In this document: positions 63,495-64,000 of the stretch, piece after piece
How the letters are laid out: each line of letters begins with the position of its first letter
Numbering within the stretch: position 1 is the first letter of the stretch
Assembly (NCBI RefSeq): GCF_009749465.1
Contig: NZ_WBIS01000005.1
Coordinates: 1-64,000 of the forward strand
Source of the DNA: Agromyces terreus
GTDB lineage: Bacteria; Actinomycetota; Actinomycetes; Actinomycetales; Microbacteriaceae
Reading direction: 5' to 3'
DNA: 64,000 nt
The notes under the pieces: model-generated
The model's database searches: none
What the model saw: only the letters and a program-made list of their open reading frames with translations
Told to the model about the DNA's origin: nothing
Position numbers and translations under genes: made by a program

Positions 63495-63932
63495 ATGCCC
63501 GCACGCCCTGCCGTCCGCCTCGATGTACGCGACTCGGCATCGTTCATCGACCATGACGAGTTCTTCGGGCGACAGACGGCGAGCCGGAGCGACCTGCCCG
63601 ATCCCGAAGCGATGCTGCAGAGCCTCACGCACTGCGTCGTCGAGGTCATGGCCGGCGCCCGCGATCTCGAGCAGCTCGCACGGTGGGTGACCGACGACGT
63701 GTACCGCACGCTCTCGAAGCGCGTGGTCCTGGCGAACCGCGCTCGGCGCATCAAGGGGCTCTCGCCGCAGCGCCCGACCTTCCGCGTCGGCAGGGTCGTC
63801 GTGACCGAGCCCGCCGACGGCATCGTCGAGGCGGTCGTGCTCGTCCACCAGCCGCACCGGGTGCGATCGGTCGCCATCCGCCTCGAGGGGCTCGATCAGC
63901 GGTGGCGCGCGAGCGCGATCGCGGTGCTCTGA
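63495..63932 (+). CDS. Rv3235-family protein (DUF6459-like)
   Basis: 145 aa. SLTHCVVEVMAGARDLEQLA, WVTDDVYRTLSKRVVLANRA and a C-terminal beta strand pattern with VEAVVLVHQPHRVRSVAIRL and DQRWRASAIAVL resemble the actinobacterial Rv3235 family, which lies a few genes from secA in mycobacteria. Function unknown. The ATG follows GGAG. The expected next gene (secA) would lie to the right of the window. Confidence 0.8.
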   Translation: MPARPAVRLDVRDSASFIDHDEFFGRQTASRSDLPDPEAMLQSLTHCVVEVMAGARDLEQLARWVTDDVYRTLSKRVVLANRARRIKGLSPQRPTFRVGRVVVTEPADGIVEAVVLVHQPHRVRSVAIRLEGLDQRWRASAIAVL

Positions 63933-64000
63933 TCCACGGGATCTGACCCGACGACCCGCGCTGCGGCGGTCTGGGCGATCCCGCGACGAGGCCCGTCGCA

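Overview
High-GC (about 70 percent or more) actinobacterial chromosome. The window looks like a member of Microbacteriaceae (Agromyces/Leifsonia/Microbacterium type). Reasons: the gene order argS-lysA-hom-thrC-thrB-rho, a mycobacterium-like whiB1-pdtaS / sigH(sigR)-rshA(rsrA) / aroA-rsgA neighbourhood, a Kgd-type fused 2-oxoglutarate decarboxylase/dehydrogenase, an Rv3235-family gene at the right end, and very frequent GGCATCC/GGATGCC words. The family is an inference from style and synteny; no rRNA or other marker is present.

Layout. 1-8190 (minus): argS, an LmeA-like membrane protein, lysA, hom, thrC, thrB and the 5' end of rho; the aspartate-family genes are translationally coupled by 4-bp overlaps. 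8229-17696 (plus): a lipoprotein, a ROK protein, tRNA-Arg(CCG), an ECF sigma factor with a membrane partner, a TPM-domain protein, PspA, an arginase-fold protein, an Lpd-like flavoprotein and a small HExxH protein. 17858-22995 (minus): a siderophore/iron uptake locus with DtxR/IdeR-type iron boxes in front of both transcription units. 23060-31136: amidase, membrane protein, acetyltransferase, a repeat-rich 360-bp gap, ung, an S51-like peptidase, a phosphoribosyltransferase, a K+ channel, an SDR and an acyltransferase. 31239-33925: metY and metX. 34037-37153: a tripartite two-component system. 37264-45451: MFS pump, thiamine-binding-type protein, GT87-like glycosyltransferase, nnrD, HAD hydrolase, old-yellow-enzyme and two CNNM/CorC-like proteins. 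45564-50966: divergent guaB1 and kgd. 51136-58585: MMPL transporter, rsrA-sigR, aroA-rsgA, bcp, a membrane protein and whiB. 58743-63932: pdtaS-like kinase, CpaE/TadZ-like ATPase plus SAF protein, a small HTH protein, an unknown protein and an Rv3235-family protein.

How it works together. The left operon makes lysine, threonine and the homoserine that metX/metY turn into homocysteine. The iron locus imports ferric siderophore and its SIP protein probably releases the iron. Two sigma/anti-sigma pairs (10346-11723; 53512-54410), PspA and the 34037-37153 sensor system form a stress-sensing layer.

The most notable genome-style signals are these. (1) Many genes have a -10 hexamer only 6-7 nt before the start codon, so they are probably leaderless; several are divergent pairs with overlapping promoters. 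(2) Two 32-bp-period tandem arrays share a core. (3) Long hairpins lie between convergent genes. (4) Two perfect DnaA boxes lie 1 kb apart near the right end. I found no CRISPR array, insertion sequence, prophage or complete novel defence system.
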